A stretch of DNA of 64,000 bases from Pseudomonas sp. stari2 (GCF_040760005.1 NZ_CP099760.1:5115501-5179500); one strand, 5' to 3'; positions 44,246-54,125 are shown, counted from the first letter of the stretch. Translations and numbers: made by a program. Notes: generated by a model not told the origin, from the letters alone.

Positions 44246-45091
44246 TCAAGCGCTGTAATAACCGACTGCCACCAGATAATCCCCGACCTTCTTCAGGTAG
44301 GCATGTTTGTTCTCGACCTTGCCGGTTACCGGGTTTTTCCAGCGGTATTCGTACTCGCCCTCATCCTGTTTGCCGATCAGCGCCAGAATCGGCTCGCCCA
44401 CCGGTTTGCCTTCCGGGTCCTTGACCTTGGCGAAGTCGGTATTGACCAACCGCAGGTTGGTACCGTGGGCGACGTAGCGCCGCGTCTTCAGGTCCACCAC
44501 GAAAACGTAAAGGTCATCCTGCAGGTATCCGCCCTTGAGCGAGTTGACCGCCGTCAGCGTGCCTTTTTCGTCCTTGGTCAAATCGGTGGCGGCTTTATCC
44601 AGCAGGACTTTCGCCTGCTCCGCCGACGCACGCGGCAAGTAGTAGCCGACCGCCAGAATCCGCTGACCGATGCGCTGATAGAACACATGCTTGCGCTCGA
44701 CCTTGCCATCGGCCTGATTCTGCCAGCGATACTCGGCCTGCTGGATGCCGTTGCCTTCCGGCACTTTCAGCGCGTCCTTGAACGCTTTCTGCAAATCCGG
44801 CCCGAGCACTTCGCTCACGTCCCGGCCGATCAACGCCGAAGACGGCCCGCCGCTGGCGAGCATCACACCCTTGGTATCGACTACGAACACGTAGCGATCC
44901 TTGTCGACGAACTCGCCCTGACGGCTGAACGCCGCGAACGCCTTGTCGCCGTTGTCGTGATAGTAGGCCAGAGCCTTTTCCAGCAAGGCGATGGCGGCCT
45001 TGCTGTCGTCTTTTTCCGTGGCCGCATTGGCCTGTCCGAAACTCAACAACAGCAGCGCGCCGAGCCAGGCCAGTTTTTGCACAAACCCCAT
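44246..45091 (-). CDS. Periplasmic protein with two tandem single-Cache domains
   Basis: A 281-residue protein. The signal peptide (ends QANA, about residue 23) is followed by two homologous sCache domains, about 30-155 and 160-281. They share YVFVVD then G-x-N/S-L-x-G/V and a YRW-x-N/Q-P/A-x-x-G-K-V-E-x-KH-x-x-Y/F ending (YRWQNQADGKVERKHVFY; YRWKNPVTGKVENKHAYL). There is no transmembrane helix after the signal and no output domain, so it would be a free periplasmic ligand-binding protein that needs a partner. Confidence 0.8.
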   Translation of the reverse strand: MGFVQKLAWLGALLLLSFGQANAATEKDDSKAAIALLEKALAYYHDNGDKAFAAFSRQGEFVDKDRYVFVVDTKGVMLASGGPSSALIGRDVSEVLGPDLQKAFKDALKVPEGNGIQQAEYRWQNQADGKVERKHVFYQRIGQRILAVGYYLPRASAEQAKVLLDKAATDLTKDEKGTLTAVNSLKGGYLQDDLYVFVVDLKTRRYVAHGTNLRLVNTDFAKVKDPEGKPVGEPILALIGKQDEGEYEYRWKNPVTGKVENKHAYLKKVGDYLVAVGYYSA

Positions 45092-45185
45092 GACGCATCC
45101 CTCGTTCTTGTTGGTGTTTCAAGAGCGTAGACGGCCTGGAGGCAGGCATGGATATTCAGAAAGCTTCTGAATGTTGCGATGGGTG

Positions 45186-45215
45186 TGTGGTGAGGGCGTT
45201 CGCGCCCTCGCCACA
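45186..45215. terminator. Terminator-like hairpin between coiled-coil and Cache genes
   Basis: TGTGGTGAGGGCG (45186-45198), TTCG loop, CGCCCTCGCCACA (45203-45215), with one G-T pair. It lies just past the coiled-coil gene stop (minus strand); the U-tract is poor. Confidence 0.6.
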
Positions 45216-45223
45216 GAAGGGGC

Positions 45224-46102
45224 TCACGGCCGGGCGTTGATCTGCTGTTGCAGGTTCTGGATCTGCGCCTGCAGGGTGTTGATGTTGCGGGTCATCTGCC
45301 CACGGAACGCATCGAACTCGGCGGTGCTGGAGCCGCCCTGCGCAGTGGCCGGACGGTTGTCCTGCTCGCTCTTGAGCACGACGATTTCCTGTTCCAGACG
45401 CTCGATGGCGGCGTTCGACCCACCCTGTTTTTTCAGGGCCGTGATGTCAGCGCCTAGGCTCTTGAACTGCGCATCGAAACCCTTGACCTGTGCATCGAAG
45501 CTTTTCAGCTGGGCATCGACTTTGCTGGTGTCGGCCGGCGTACTTTTCAGCGTTGCCAGCTCTGCACTCAAGGCTTTGACCTGGGCCTGCAACTGAGTGT
45601 TGGCGTTCTGCTGTTCGGTGGTTTGAGCAGTCATCAGCGCCAGACGCTTGTCCAGATCGGTCGCCTGTCCGGCCACACCCTGCTGCTGTTTGCTCTGGTC
45701 CTGGAGTGCGCTTTGCAGCTGTCTGATCTGCAGTTTCAGGGCTTCGCTGTCGGTGTTGACGTTGGTCTGGCTTGCCACGACCTTGCCGGAAATGTCCTGC
45801 AAACGCCCCGCGGCTTCTTCACTGATCCGCGCGAAGCTTTCCTGGGTCGCCACCAGTTGCTGCTCCATCAACGAAATCTGCTGGAAGCTCCACCAGGCCA
45901 GGCCGATGAAGGCGAAGAACAATGCACCGACCAGCGCCCACAACGGCCCGGTGCTGGCCGACTTGATCTTGACCACTGGCGGTGTGCGCGAATGCACGGA
46001 GGTGCGGGCAGTGGTGGGAAAATCGTCGTCATCGAGTGTGTCGGCGCGCAGGCTCGGTACATCGTCGAAATCGTCGTCGTGGGCATCGTTACGCATAGAC
46101 AT
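45224..46102 (-). CDS. Membrane-anchored coiled-coil protein
   Basis: A 292-residue protein. An acidic cytoplasmic N-terminus (DAHDDDFDDV, TLDDDDF) is followed by one membrane helix at about residues 58-78 (LWALVGALFFAFIGLAWW) and then a periplasmic coiled coil of more than 200 residues, rich in Gln and Ala. A short tandem FDAQ-x-K unit (KSFDAQVKGFDAQFKSLG) sits near residues 202-220. The ATG at 46102 has AAAGG upstream. It may be a structural tether. PAO1 PA4360 is a possible equivalent by position. Confidence 0.7.
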   Translation of the reverse strand: MSMRNDAHDDDFDDVPSLRADTLDDDDFPTTARTSVHSRTPPVVKIKSASTGPLWALVGALFFAFIGLAWWSFQQISLMEQQLVATQESFARISEEAAGRLQDISGKVVASQTNVNTDSEALKLQIRQLQSALQDQSKQQQGVAGQATDLDKRLALMTAQTTEQQNANTQLQAQVKALSAELATLKSTPADTSKVDAQLKSFDAQVKGFDAQFKSLGADITALKKQGGSNAAIERLEQEIVVLKSEQDNRPATAQGGSSTAEFDAFRGQMTRNINTLQAQIQNLQQQINARP

Positions 46103-46207
46103 TGAGGCAACCTTTGTGAAACCCGGTAATGGCTGAGTGCGGCGCAGTATAAACCTCGCAGCCGCAGGGATTGACCCCCAACCTGCGGCTGGGTTCAGCA
46201 CTTCGTA

Positions 46208-47200
46208 TCAACGAATGTCCTGGGCCTTCCACCAGCCACAGAACTCATCGAGGGCGGTCCAGAGACTGACTTTCGGATCGTAGTCCAGATAATGCCGGGC
46301 GCGGCTGATGTCGAGGGTGAAATTTTTGTTCATCACCTGCATGCCCAGGCGCGACAGGGTCGGTTCGGGACGTCCCGGCCAGAGTTTGCACGCGCCTTCG
46401 TTGAGCGCCGCCACACTGTAGGCCAGTCCGTAGGAACGGTACCTGGTGACCTGCGGGACTTCCATTTTTCGCATCACGTAATTGACTACATCCCACAGCG
46501 GCACCGGGGCGCCGTTGCTGATGTTGTAGGCCTTGCCCAGCGCCGAGCCAGCCGCCAGAAGGCTGCTCAACAAGGCTTCGTTGAGGTTGTGCACGCTGGT
46601 GAAATCGACCTTGTTCAAACCGTTGCCGATGATCGCCAGACGCCCCTGGCGCTGCATCTTCAATAGACGCGGGAAAATGCTCATGTCCCCGGCGCCGATG
46701 ACGAAACGCGGGCGCAGGGCCAGGGTTTCAAGGCCGAACTCCTGGGCACCGAAGACCTTCTGCTCCGCCAGAAATTTGGTTGCTGCGTAATGATGTTTGA
46801 AACGCTTGGGCACTTGCTCTTCGGTCAGGCCGAGGTGGTCGCGACCGTCAAAATAGATCGACGGCGACGACAGATGCACCAGGCGCCGCACCCGTTGTTT
46901 GAGACAGGCTTCGACCACGTTTTCGGTGACCTGCACATTGCCTTGATGAAAGTCCTGATAGCGCCCCCACAGCCCGACTGCGCCGGCGCAATGCACCACG
47001 GCTTCGACGTCGGTGCAGAGCGCACGCACCAGTTCCGGGTCACTCAGATCACCCTGAACGAACTCGGCGCCGCGACGCACCAGATGCTCGACGCCCTCGG
47101 CCCGGCGGCCATTGACCCGCACGTCCAGGCCCTGCTCCAGGGCAAAACGCGCAAAGCGTCCGCCAATGAAGCCGCTTGCGCCGGTGACCAGAATTTTCAT
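46208..47200 (-). CDS. NAD-dependent epimerase / 3-beta-hydroxysteroid dehydrogenase-like protein
   Basis: A 330-residue extended SDR. The motif VTGASGFIGGRFAR binds NAD; VHLSSPSIYF and the Tyr-x-x-x-Lys pair YAATK (about residue 138) form the active site. The substrate is unknown; the family includes sterol-like and long-chain beta-keto/hydroxy substrates. It lies 105 bp upstream of the coiled-coil gene. Confidence 0.85.
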   Translation of the reverse strand: MKILVTGASGFIGGRFARFALEQGLDVRVNGRRAEGVEHLVRRGAEFVQGDLSDPELVRALCTDVEAVVHCAGAVGLWGRYQDFHQGNVQVTENVVEACLKQRVRRLVHLSSPSIYFDGRDHLGLTEEQVPKRFKHHYAATKFLAEQKVFGAQEFGLETLALRPRFVIGAGDMSIFPRLLKMQRQGRLAIIGNGLNKVDFTSVHNLNEALLSSLLAAGSALGKAYNISNGAPVPLWDVVNYVMRKMEVPQVTRYRSYGLAYSVAALNEGACKLWPGRPEPTLSRLGMQVMNKNFTLDISRARHYLDYDPKVSLWTALDEFCGWWKAQDIR

Positions 47201-47254
47201 GTAGAGCTCCGCTGTCTTTCGTTTTGCCTGATTCGTGAGTCTTGACGCTGGCCA

Positions 47255-48148
47255 TCAGTCCAACGGCACCAGCCATTGTGACGACGAACGCACCAATTGC
47301 TCGGTCAACAACCCCAGCAACTGGCCGCCATTGCGCCAATGATGCCAGTACAACGGCACGTCGATCGGTTTATCTGGCAACAGTTCACGCAACACGCCGC
47401 GTTCCAGCTGCTCGCGCACCTGCAATTCCGGCACCAGCCCCCAGCCGAGCCCGGCTTCGGTCAGGCGAATAAAACCTTCAGACGACGGGCACAAATGATG
47501 TTCGAAACCGCCATCGACGCCGAGGGATGCGAGGTAACGATGCTGCAGAAAATCGTCCGGGCCGAAGACCAGTGCAGGAGTGCGCGGCAATTGTTCGGCA
47601 CGCACACCATCGGGAAAATGCCGCTCGATGAATGCCGGGCTGGCCAGCGCGCGATAGCGCATCGCCCCGAGCAACACACTGCGGGCGCCCGCCACCGGCC
47701 GTTCACTGGCGCAAACGCAGGCTGCCACTTCACCCGCACGCATGCGCTTGAGACCGACGGTCTGGTCCTCGACGATCAGGTCCAGCAACAGATGTTGTTC
47801 GGCGCAGAAGTCGCCCACCGCCTCGGCCCACCAGGTGGCGAGGCTGTCGGCATTCAGGGCGATACGCAGCCGTTCCGGCAGGCCCTCTTCGTCCAGCGCC
47901 GGCACCAGCGTCTGTAGATCCCGTTCGAGCAGGCGCACCTGCTGCACATGGTTGAGCAGGCGCCGACCGATCTCGGTCGGCGACGGCGGCGTCCCGCGTA
48001 CCAGCACCGGTTGGCCGACCCGCGCCTCCAGCAGTTTGATCCGCTGGGAAATCGCCGATTGTGAAAGGCCCAGCACCTGCGCCGCCCGTTCAAATCCGGC
48101 CTGCTCGACCACGGCGGCCAAGGCGGAAAGCAATTTGTAGTCGAACAT
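47255..48148 (-). CDS. argP: LysR-family regulator ArgP/LysG type
   Basis: A 297-residue regulator (MFDYKLLSALAAVVEQAGFE, then GLSQSAISQRIKLLEARVG) with the ArgP-type N-terminus and effector domain. ArgP/LysG activates the basic amino acid exporter gene argO/lysE; here argO is the second gene of the divergent unit, which supports the assignment. Confidence 0.87.
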   Translation of the reverse strand: MFDYKLLSALAAVVEQAGFERAAQVLGLSQSAISQRIKLLEARVGQPVLVRGTPPSPTEIGRRLLNHVQQVRLLERDLQTLVPALDEEGLPERLRIALNADSLATWWAEAVGDFCAEQHLLLDLIVEDQTVGLKRMRAGEVAACVCASERPVAGARSVLLGAMRYRALASPAFIERHFPDGVRAEQLPRTPALVFGPDDFLQHRYLASLGVDGGFEHHLCPSSEGFIRLTEAGLGWGLVPELQVREQLERGVLRELLPDKPIDVPLYWHHWRNGGQLLGLLTEQLVRSSSQWLVPLD

Positions 48149-48244
48149 CAGTTTTCCTAATGAGCGATCAGCACTATTGGTTTTTCTTATACAGCGTCAA
48201 CCGGGAGAATAGCCAGCAAGCACTCTTTATCAAGGACCCTCCCC

Positions 48245-48646
48245 ATGGCTGGCGAAACCTCGTTGACCACCCTGCTGCGCAGCATGAGCCCGCAGCTCAA
48301 TGCCGGCGAATACGTGTTCTGCACCTTGCGCGACGGGCAAATGCCGAGCGGTCTGGAGGTCGTAGGCAGTTTCCGCGAACGGGAAGGCCTGACGGTAATT
48401 CTCGAACGGTCCCACGCCGAGCGCGCCGGTTTCAGCTTTGACTATGTCGCCGCGTGGATCACGTTGAACGTGCATTCGGCGCTGGAAGCCGTCGGCCTGA
48501 CCGCCGCGTTCGCCACCGCACTGGGCAAGGCCGGCATCAGTTGCAACGTGATTGCCGGCTACTACCACGATCATTTGTTCGTCGGTCAGGCCGACGCCGA
48601 ACGTGCCATGCAAGTGCTGCGCGATCTCGCAGCCAACGCGGAGTAA
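48245..48646 (+). CDS. ACT-domain protein (DUF-type amino-acid sensor)
   Basis: A 133-residue protein with two ACT-like halves (GEYVFCTLRDGQMPSGLEVV; AWITLNVHSALEAVGLTAAF then VIAGYYHDHLFV). Such stand-alone ACT proteins are usually encoded by the side of LysE-type exporters and may sense the amino acid. It is followed by argO after 5 bp and so is probably cotranscribed. Confidence 0.82.
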   Translation: MAGETSLTTLLRSMSPQLNAGEYVFCTLRDGQMPSGLEVVGSFREREGLTVILERSHAERAGFSFDYVAAWITLNVHSALEAVGLTAAFATALGKAGISCNVIAGYYHDHLFVGQADAERAMQVLRDLAANAE

Positions 48647-48651
48647 TTGTC

Positions 48652-49254
48652 ATGTGGCAAAGCTATACCAACGGTTTGCTGGTGGCGTTCGGGCTGATCA
48701 TGGCGATCGGCACCCAGAACGCCTTTGTGCTGGCCCAGAGCCTGCGTCGTGAACATCACCTGCCGGTCGCCGCGCTGTGCGTCGCCTGCGATGCGTTACT
48801 TGTGGCGGCAGGCGTGTTCGGCCTGGCCACGGTGCTGGCGCAAAATCCGACGTTGCTGGCGGTTGCCCGCTGGGGCGGTGCAGTGTTCCTGATCTGGTAC
48901 GGCAGCCAGGCATTGCGCCGGGCGTTCTCTAAACAGAGCCTGCAACAGGGTGAAAACCAGACCGTGCGTTCATTGCGCGCGGTGATGCTCAGCGCACTGG
49001 CGGTGACCTTGCTCAACCCGCACGTTTATCTCGACACCGTGCTGCTGATCGGCTCCCTCGGCGCGCAACAATCGGTGCCCGGCGCTTATGTCGTGGGCGC
49101 GGCGAGCGCTTCGCTGCTGTGGTTTTTCACTCTGGCGTTTGGCGCAGCATGGCTCGCCCCATGGCTGGCGCGGCCAAGTACCTGGCGAATTCTTGATCTG
49201 TTGGTGGCTGTGATGATGTTCACGGTGGCCGGTCAGCTCATTCTGGCCTCGTGA
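48652..49254 (+). CDS. argO: LysE/ArgO-family basic amino acid exporter
   Basis: A 200-residue, six-helix exporter. Family motifs are GLIMAIGTQNAFVLAQSLRR at the N-terminus and ALAVTLLNPHVYLDTVLLIG in the second half. It would release excess arginine or lysine, under divergent ArgP control. The start at 48652 directly follows the ACT gene. Confidence 0.9.
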   Translation: MWQSYTNGLLVAFGLIMAIGTQNAFVLAQSLRREHHLPVAALCVACDALLVAAGVFGLATVLAQNPTLLAVARWGGAVFLIWYGSQALRRAFSKQSLQQGENQTVRSLRAVMLSALAVTLLNPHVYLDTVLLIGSLGAQQSVPGAYVVGAASASLLWFFTLAFGAAWLAPWLARPSTWRILDLLVAVMMFTVAGQLILAS

Positions 49255-49429
49255 TTATTCCAAACAGCTCTGGAACCTCTATCCCACACAGTTGTTGCGT
49301 GGTTATGCCGCACCCCCGGTGCTATGATCCGAACCCTGCGCCGCAAAGAGTAAAAACTCGCCGGTGCATTTCTGGCCGCCCGTGATCGGCCTTGCGCTCA
49401 CCGCAACAGACCTGATTAGGAGAATCATC

Positions 49430-50026
49430 ATGGCTTTCGAATTGCCGCCGCTGCCTTACGCACACGATGCCCTGCAGCCGCACATTTCCAAGGAAACCCT
49501 GGAATTCCACCACGACAAGCACCACAACACCTACGTCGTGAACCTGAACAACCTGGTGCCAGGCACCGAGTTCGAAGGCAAGACCCTGGAAGAGATCGTC
49601 AAGACTTCCTCGGGCGGCATCTTCAACAACGCCGCTCAGGTCTGGAACCACACCTTCTACTGGAACTGCCTGGCGCCAAACGCCGGTGGTCAACCAACCG
49701 GCGCATTGGCTGAAGCCATCAACGCGGCTTTTGGTTCGTTCGACAAGTTCAAGGAAGAGTTCAGCAAAACCTCGATCGGCACCTTCGGTTCCGGCTGGGG
49801 CTGGCTGGTGAAAAAGGCTGACGGTTCCCTGGCGCTGGCCAGCACCATCGGCGCCGGCAACCCGCTGACCAGCGGCGACACCCCGCTGCTGACTTGCGAC
49901 GTCTGGGAACACGCTTACTACATCGACTACCGTAACCTGCGTCCCAAGTACGTCGAGGCGTTCTGGAACCTGGTCAACTGGAAGTTCGTGGCCGAGCAGT
50001 TCGAAGGCAAGACCTTCACCGCTTAA
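49430..50026 (+). CDS. sodB: Iron superoxide dismutase SodB
   Basis: A 198-residue cytoplasmic Fe-SOD. The metal ligands are His27 (EFHHDKHH), His in VWNHTFYW, and Asp/His in [17 protein letters not shown] carries the Gln expected of the iron form. A TTAGGAG ribosome-binding site precedes the ATG at 49430. Neighbours are argO and bifA, as in PAO1 PA4365-PA4367. Confidence 0.96.
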   Translation: MAFELPPLPYAHDALQPHISKETLEFHHDKHHNTYVVNLNNLVPGTEFEGKTLEEIVKTSSGGIFNNAAQVWNHTFYWNCLAPNAGGQPTGALAEAINAAFGSFDKFKEEFSKTSIGTFGSGWGWLVKKADGSLALASTIGAGNPLTSGDTPLLTCDVWEHAYYIDYRNLRPKYVEAFWNLVNWKFVAEQFEGKTFTA

Positions 50027-50040
50027 GCTGCGTGCCAGAC

Positions 50041-50068
50041 AAAAAACCCGGCTATTGCCGGGTTTTTT
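50041..50068 (+). terminator. Terminator of sodB
   Basis: AAAAAACCCGGC (50041-50052), TATT, GCCGGGTTTTTT (50057-50068). The rest of the 354-bp gap to bifA shows no gene or clear promoter. Confidence 0.93.
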
Positions 50069-50380
50069 ATGCCTGCGAAAAGCGCGAGGGCGAATCTCAT
50101 CGCAAACAGGGCCATTTCCCACACGCAAAGCAGCCCTTGTCCCCTTGCTCCCAAGCCACAGCGGACTAACATCAACAGAGGAAAAATTGTCAGACGCCCC
50201 TCAAGTTGGAGAGCAAAACTACCGACACAGTACAACCAGGGCAAATACTCCAGGCAGCCGCATTTCGGCCAAGGCCACGGACAAACTTTCCGCAGTTCGA
50301 TTGTCCCTTTGACTGCCAACACGGGATTGCCAATACTCATGGCAACTTGACGCTACCCGCACGGAACAAGGAATAACCCT

Positions 50381-52432
50381 TTGAAGCTGGAACTCAAGAA
50401 CAGCTTGTCGGTGAAGTTGCTCCGGGTCGTGCTCCTGTCGGCATTGATCGTCGGCGTGGTCTTGAGCTGCGCGCAGATCGTTTTCGATGCTTATAAAACA
50501 CGCCAGGCTGTCGCCAGCGATGCCGAGCGCATCCTCGACATGTTCCGCGATCCCTCCACCCAGGCTGTCTACAGCCTGGACCGAGAGATGGGCATGCAGG
50601 TAATCGAAGGCCTGTTCCAGGATGACGCCGTGCGCCAGGCCTCCATCGGCCATCCCAACGAAGCGATGCTCGCGCAGAAATCCCGCGAACTGCAGCATTC
50701 CAACAGCCGCTGGCTGACCGACCTGATCCTCGGCCAGGAGCGCACGTTCACCACCCAGCTGGTGGGACGCGGCCCCTACAGCGAATATTACGGCGACTTG
50801 AGCATCACCCTCGACACCGCCACGTATGGCCAGGGTTTTATCGTCAGTTCGGTGATCATCTTCATTTCCGGCGTGCTGCGTGCCCTGGCCATGGGCCTGG
50901 TGCTGTATCTGGTCTATCACTGGCTGCTGACCAAGCCGCTGTCGCGGATCATCGAGCACCTCACCGAAATCAACCCGGACCGCCCCAGCGAACACAAGAT
51001 TCCACAGCTCAAGGGTCACGAGAAAAACGAACTCGGTATCTGGATCAACACCGCCAACCAGTTGCTCGAATCCATCGAACGAAACACCCACCTGCGCCAC
51101 GAAGCGGAAAACAGTCTGCTGCGCATGGCCCAGTACGACTTCCTCACCGGCCTGCCGAACCGTCAACAACTGCAGCAACAACTGGACAAGATTCTGGTGG
51201 ATGCCGGCAAGCTTCAGCGACGGGTCGCGGTGTTGTGCGTGGGGCTGGATGACTTCAAAGGCATCAACGAACAATTCAGCTACCAGACCGGCGACCAATT
51301 GCTGCTGGCCCTGGCGGATCGACTGCGCGCCCATAGCGGCCGCCTAGGTGCCCTCGCCCGCCTGGGTGGCGACCAGTTCGCCCTGGTGCAGGCCGATATC
51401 GAACAACCTTACGAAGCGGCGGAACTGGCGCAAAACATCCTCGATGATCTGGAGGCCGCATTCGCCCTCGATCATCAGGAAATCCGCCTGCGCGCCACCA
51501 TCGGCATCACCCTGTTCCCGGAGGATGGCGACAGCACCGAGAAGCTGTTGCAGAAAGCCGAGCAGACCATGACCCTGGCCAAGACCCGCTCGCGCAACCG
51601 CTATCAGTTCTATATCGCCAGCGTCGACAGCGAAATGCGCCGACGTCGCGAGCTGGAAAAAGACCTGCGTGATGCGCTGTTGCGCGACCAGTTCTACCTC
51701 GTCTACCAGCCACAGATCAGCTACCGCGACCACCGTGTGGTCGGCGTTGAGGCGCTGATTCGCTGGCAACATCCGGAACATGGTCTGGTGCCGCCGGACC
51801 TGTTCATTCCGCTGGCCGAACAGAACGGCACGATCATCGCCATCGGCGAGTGGGTGCTGGATCAGGCCTGCAAGCAGCTGCGCGAGTGGCACGATCAGGG
51901 CTTCGTCGACCTGCGCATGGCGGTTAACCTGTCCACCGTGCAACTGCACCACGCCGAGCTGCCGAGAGTGGTCAACAACCTGTTGCAGATGTACCGCCTG
52001 CCACCGCGCAGCCTGGAACTGGAGGTCACCGAAACCGGCCTGATGGAAGACATCAGCACCGCCGCCCAGCACTTGCTGAGCCTGCGCCGCTCCGGCGCAC
52101 TGATCGCCATCGACGACTTCGGGACCGGCTACTCCTCGCTGAGCTATCTCAAGAGTCTGCCGCTGGACAAGATCAAGATCGACAAGAGCTTCGTCCAGGA
52201 TCTGCTGGATGACGACGATGACGCGACCATCGTTCGCGCCATCATTCAACTGGGCAAGAGCCTGGGCATGCAGGTGATCGCCGAAGGCGTGGAAACCGCC
52301 GAACAGGAGACCTACATCATCTCCGAAGGCTGCCACGAAGGTCAGGGCTATCACTACAGCAAGCCGCTGCCGGCGCGGGAGTTGAGCGCCTATCTCAAGC
52401 AGGCGCAACGCAGCAACGCGGCAATTCTCTGA
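50381..52432 (+). CDS. bifA: c-di-GMP phosphodiesterase BifA (degenerate GGDEF, active EAL)
   Basis: A 683-residue inner-membrane protein. Two helices (about residues 13-35 and 152-181) enclose a periplasmic domain; a HAMP-like linker is followed by a GGDEF domain whose site is GGDQF (329-333), hence likely catalytically inactive but possibly GTP-binding, and an EAL domain with EALIRW (457-462), ELEVTETGL and IAIDDFGTGYSS intact. BifA lowers c-di-GMP and favours swarming over biofilm. TTG at 50381 is used, preceded by AAGGAAT. Location next to sodB supports the name. Confidence 0.9.
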   Translation: MKLELKNSLSVKLLRVVLLSALIVGVVLSCAQIVFDAYKTRQAVASDAERILDMFRDPSTQAVYSLDREMGMQVIEGLFQDDAVRQASIGHPNEAMLAQKSRELQHSNSRWLTDLILGQERTFTTQLVGRGPYSEYYGDLSITLDTATYGQGFIVSSVIIFISGVLRALAMGLVLYLVYHWLLTKPLSRIIEHLTEINPDRPSEHKIPQLKGHEKNELGIWINTANQLLESIERNTHLRHEAENSLLRMAQYDFLTGLPNRQQLQQQLDKILVDAGKLQRRVAVLCVGLDDFKGINEQFSYQTGDQLLLALADRLRAHSGRLGALARLGGDQFALVQADIEQPYEAAELAQNILDDLEAAFALDHQEIRLRATIGITLFPEDGDSTEKLLQKAEQTMTLAKTRSRNRYQFYIASVDSEMRRRRELEKDLRDALLRDQFYLVYQPQISYRDHRVVGVEALIRWQHPEHGLVPPDLFIPLAEQNGTIIAIGEWVLDQACKQLREWHDQGFVDLRMAVNLSTVQLHHAELPRVVNNLLQMYRLPPRSLELEVTETGLMEDISTAAQHLLSLRRSGALIAIDDFGTGYSSLSYLKSLPLDKIKIDKSFVQDLLDDDDDATIVRAIIQLGKSLGMQVIAEGVETAEQETYIISEGCHEGQGYHYSKPLPARELSAYLKQAQRSNAAIL

Positions 52433-52538
52433 AAACAGCCTGCGAAGCCCGGCAAAGTGCTTGATCCGCCGGGCATGGTGTACGCGGTTGATCCAGCGCA
52501 AACCCTGCGCAAATAGGAAATATTTCCAGCTACAACCC

Positions 52539-52569
52539 TTTACACATAATGCGAAAGATTTGCATTATG
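52539..52569 (+). promoter_or_regulatory. Putative Fur-regulated promoter of the imelysin cluster
   Basis: TTTACA (52539-52544), 18-bp spacer and CATTAT (52563-52568) form a sigma-70-like promoter. Across the spacer lies the inverted repeat CATAATGC (52545-52552) / GCATTATG (52562-52569); its core AATGCGAAAGATTTGCATT resembles Fur boxes of the TGAGAATGATTCTCATTA type. A site overlapping the promoter would let Fe-Fur repress. Confidence 0.55.
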
Positions 52570-52627
52570 TCGCAGCTTTGCGCACCCACGCGCCTGTCCA
52601 CTCAATTACCGAAGCAGGATGTTCGCC

Positions 52628-53971
52628 ATGATTCGTATGCCTCTGGCTACCGCCAGTCTGCTGGCCATCGCCATTTCCCTCGCCGGTTGCGGCGAAGGTA
52701 AAGACAAGGCCGCCGCTCCGGCAGCGCCGACGCCAGCCGCCAGCACCGCCGCGCCAGCGGCTCCTGCCACTGCCGGTAAAGTCGACGAAGCCGCTGCCAA
52801 GGCTGTGGTCGCGCACTACGCCGACATGGTCTTCGCCGTTTACAGTGATGCCGAATCCACCGCGAAAACCCTGCAGTCCGCTATCGATGCATTCCTTGCC
52901 AAGCCAAACGCCGAGACGTTGAAGGCCGCACGTGAAGCCTGGGTTGCCGCGCGCGTTCCTTACCTGCAGAGCGAAGTGTTCCGCTTCGGCAACACCATCA
53001 TCGACGACTGGGAAGGTCAGGTTAACTCCTGGCCTCTGGACGAAGGCCTGATCGACTACGTCGACAAATCCTACGAACACGCACTGGGCAACCCAGGCGC
53101 CACCGCCAACATCATCGCCAACACCGAAGTACAGGTCGGCGAAGACAAGGTCGACGTCAAGGACATCACTCCGGAAAAACTCGCCAGCCTGAACGAGCTG
53201 GGCGGTTCCGAAGCCAACGTTGCCACCGGCTACCACGCCATCGAATTCCTGCTCTGGGGCCAGGACCTGAACGGCACCGGCCCTGGCGCCGGCAACCGTC
53301 CGGCGTCGGACTACCTGGAAGGCGCCGGCGCCACGGGCGGTCACAACGATCGTCGTCGTGCCTACCTGAAAGCCGTGACTCAACTGCTGGTCAGCGACCT
53401 GGAAGAAATGGTCGGCAACTGGAAGCCGAACGTGGCCGACAACTACCGCGCCACCCTGGAAGCCGAACCGGCTGAAAGCGGCCTGCGCAAAATGCTGTTC
53501 GGCATGGGCAGCCTGTCACTGGGCGAGCTGGCAGGCGAGCGCATGAAAGTGTCCCTGGAAGCGAACTCCCCGGAAGACGAACAGGACTGTTTCAGCGACA
53601 ACACCCACAACTCGCACTTCTACGATGCCAAGGGTATTCGTAACGTTTACCTGGGCGAGTACACCCGCGTCGACGGCACCAAAATGACCGGCGCCAGCCT
53701 GTCGTCGCTGGTAGCCAAGGTTGATCCGGCTGCCGACACCGCCCTGAAAGCCGATCTGGCCGCTACCGAGGCCAAGATCCAAGTCATGGTCGATCACGCC
53801 AACAAGGGTGAGCACTACGACCAGTTGATCGCCGCCGGCAACACCGCCGGCAACCAGATCGTCCGTGACGCCATCGCCTCGCTGGTCAAGCAGACCGGTT
53901 CGATCGAAGCCGCTGCCGGCAAACTGGGCATCAGCGACCTGAACCCGGACAACGCTGATCACGAGTTCTGA
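52628..53971 (+). CDS. icmP: Imelysin-family peptidase-like lipoprotein (IcmP-like)
   Basis: A 447-residue lipoprotein with lipobox LAGC (Cys21) and a Pro/Ala-rich linker (about 25-50). The imelysin fold has the GxHxxE metal-type motif as GYHAIE and a YLQSEVFRFGNT segment. Imelysins are linked to iron uptake; PAO1 PA4370 (IcmP) was described as an insulin-cleaving outer-membrane protein. The start at 52628 is preferred over 52619 because AGGA lies too close to the latter. First gene of an iron-type cluster. Confidence 0.87.
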   Translation: MIRMPLATASLLAIAISLAGCGEGKDKAAAPAAPTPAASTAAPAAPATAGKVDEAAAKAVVAHYADMVFAVYSDAESTAKTLQSAIDAFLAKPNAETLKAAREAWVAARVPYLQSEVFRFGNTIIDDWEGQVNSWPLDEGLIDYVDKSYEHALGNPGATANIIANTEVQVGEDKVDVKDITPEKLASLNELGGSEANVATGYHAIEFLLWGQDLNGTGPGAGNRPASDYLEGAGATGGHNDRRRAYLKAVTQLLVSDLEEMVGNWKPNVADNYRATLEAEPAESGLRKMLFGMGSLSLGELAGERMKVSLEANSPEDEQDCFSDNTHNSHFYDAKGIRNVYLGEYTRVDGTKMTGASLSSLVAKVDPAADTALKADLAATEAKIQVMVDHANKGEHYDQLIAAGNTAGNQIVRDAIASLVKQTGSIEAAAGKLGISDLNPDNADHEF

Positions 53972-53987
53972 TCATCGCTGTCTGACT

Positions 53988-54022
53988 GAACAAGGCGACC
54001 TTCGGGCCGCCTTGTTCGTTTC
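53988..54022 (+). terminator. Terminator-like hairpin after the first imelysin gene
   Basis: GAACAAGGCG (53988-53997) pairs with CGCCTTGTTC (54008-54017), followed by GTTTC. It may cause partial termination inside the cluster. Confidence 0.7.
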
Positions 54023-54125
54023 GGCCGGCCTGACTTGTATCAAGCAAACGATAATTCCTCTTATTCAAACCCCCTCGCCCTGTTAGACTTTGCGCCTTTA
54101 TTTTTGCCCGTCCGCAGGAAGTCTG

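Noticed and set aside
49295..49328. sodB promoter TTGCGT ... TATGAT
   Set aside because: The spacing of 22 bp is too long for a normal sigma-70 promoter; not called.
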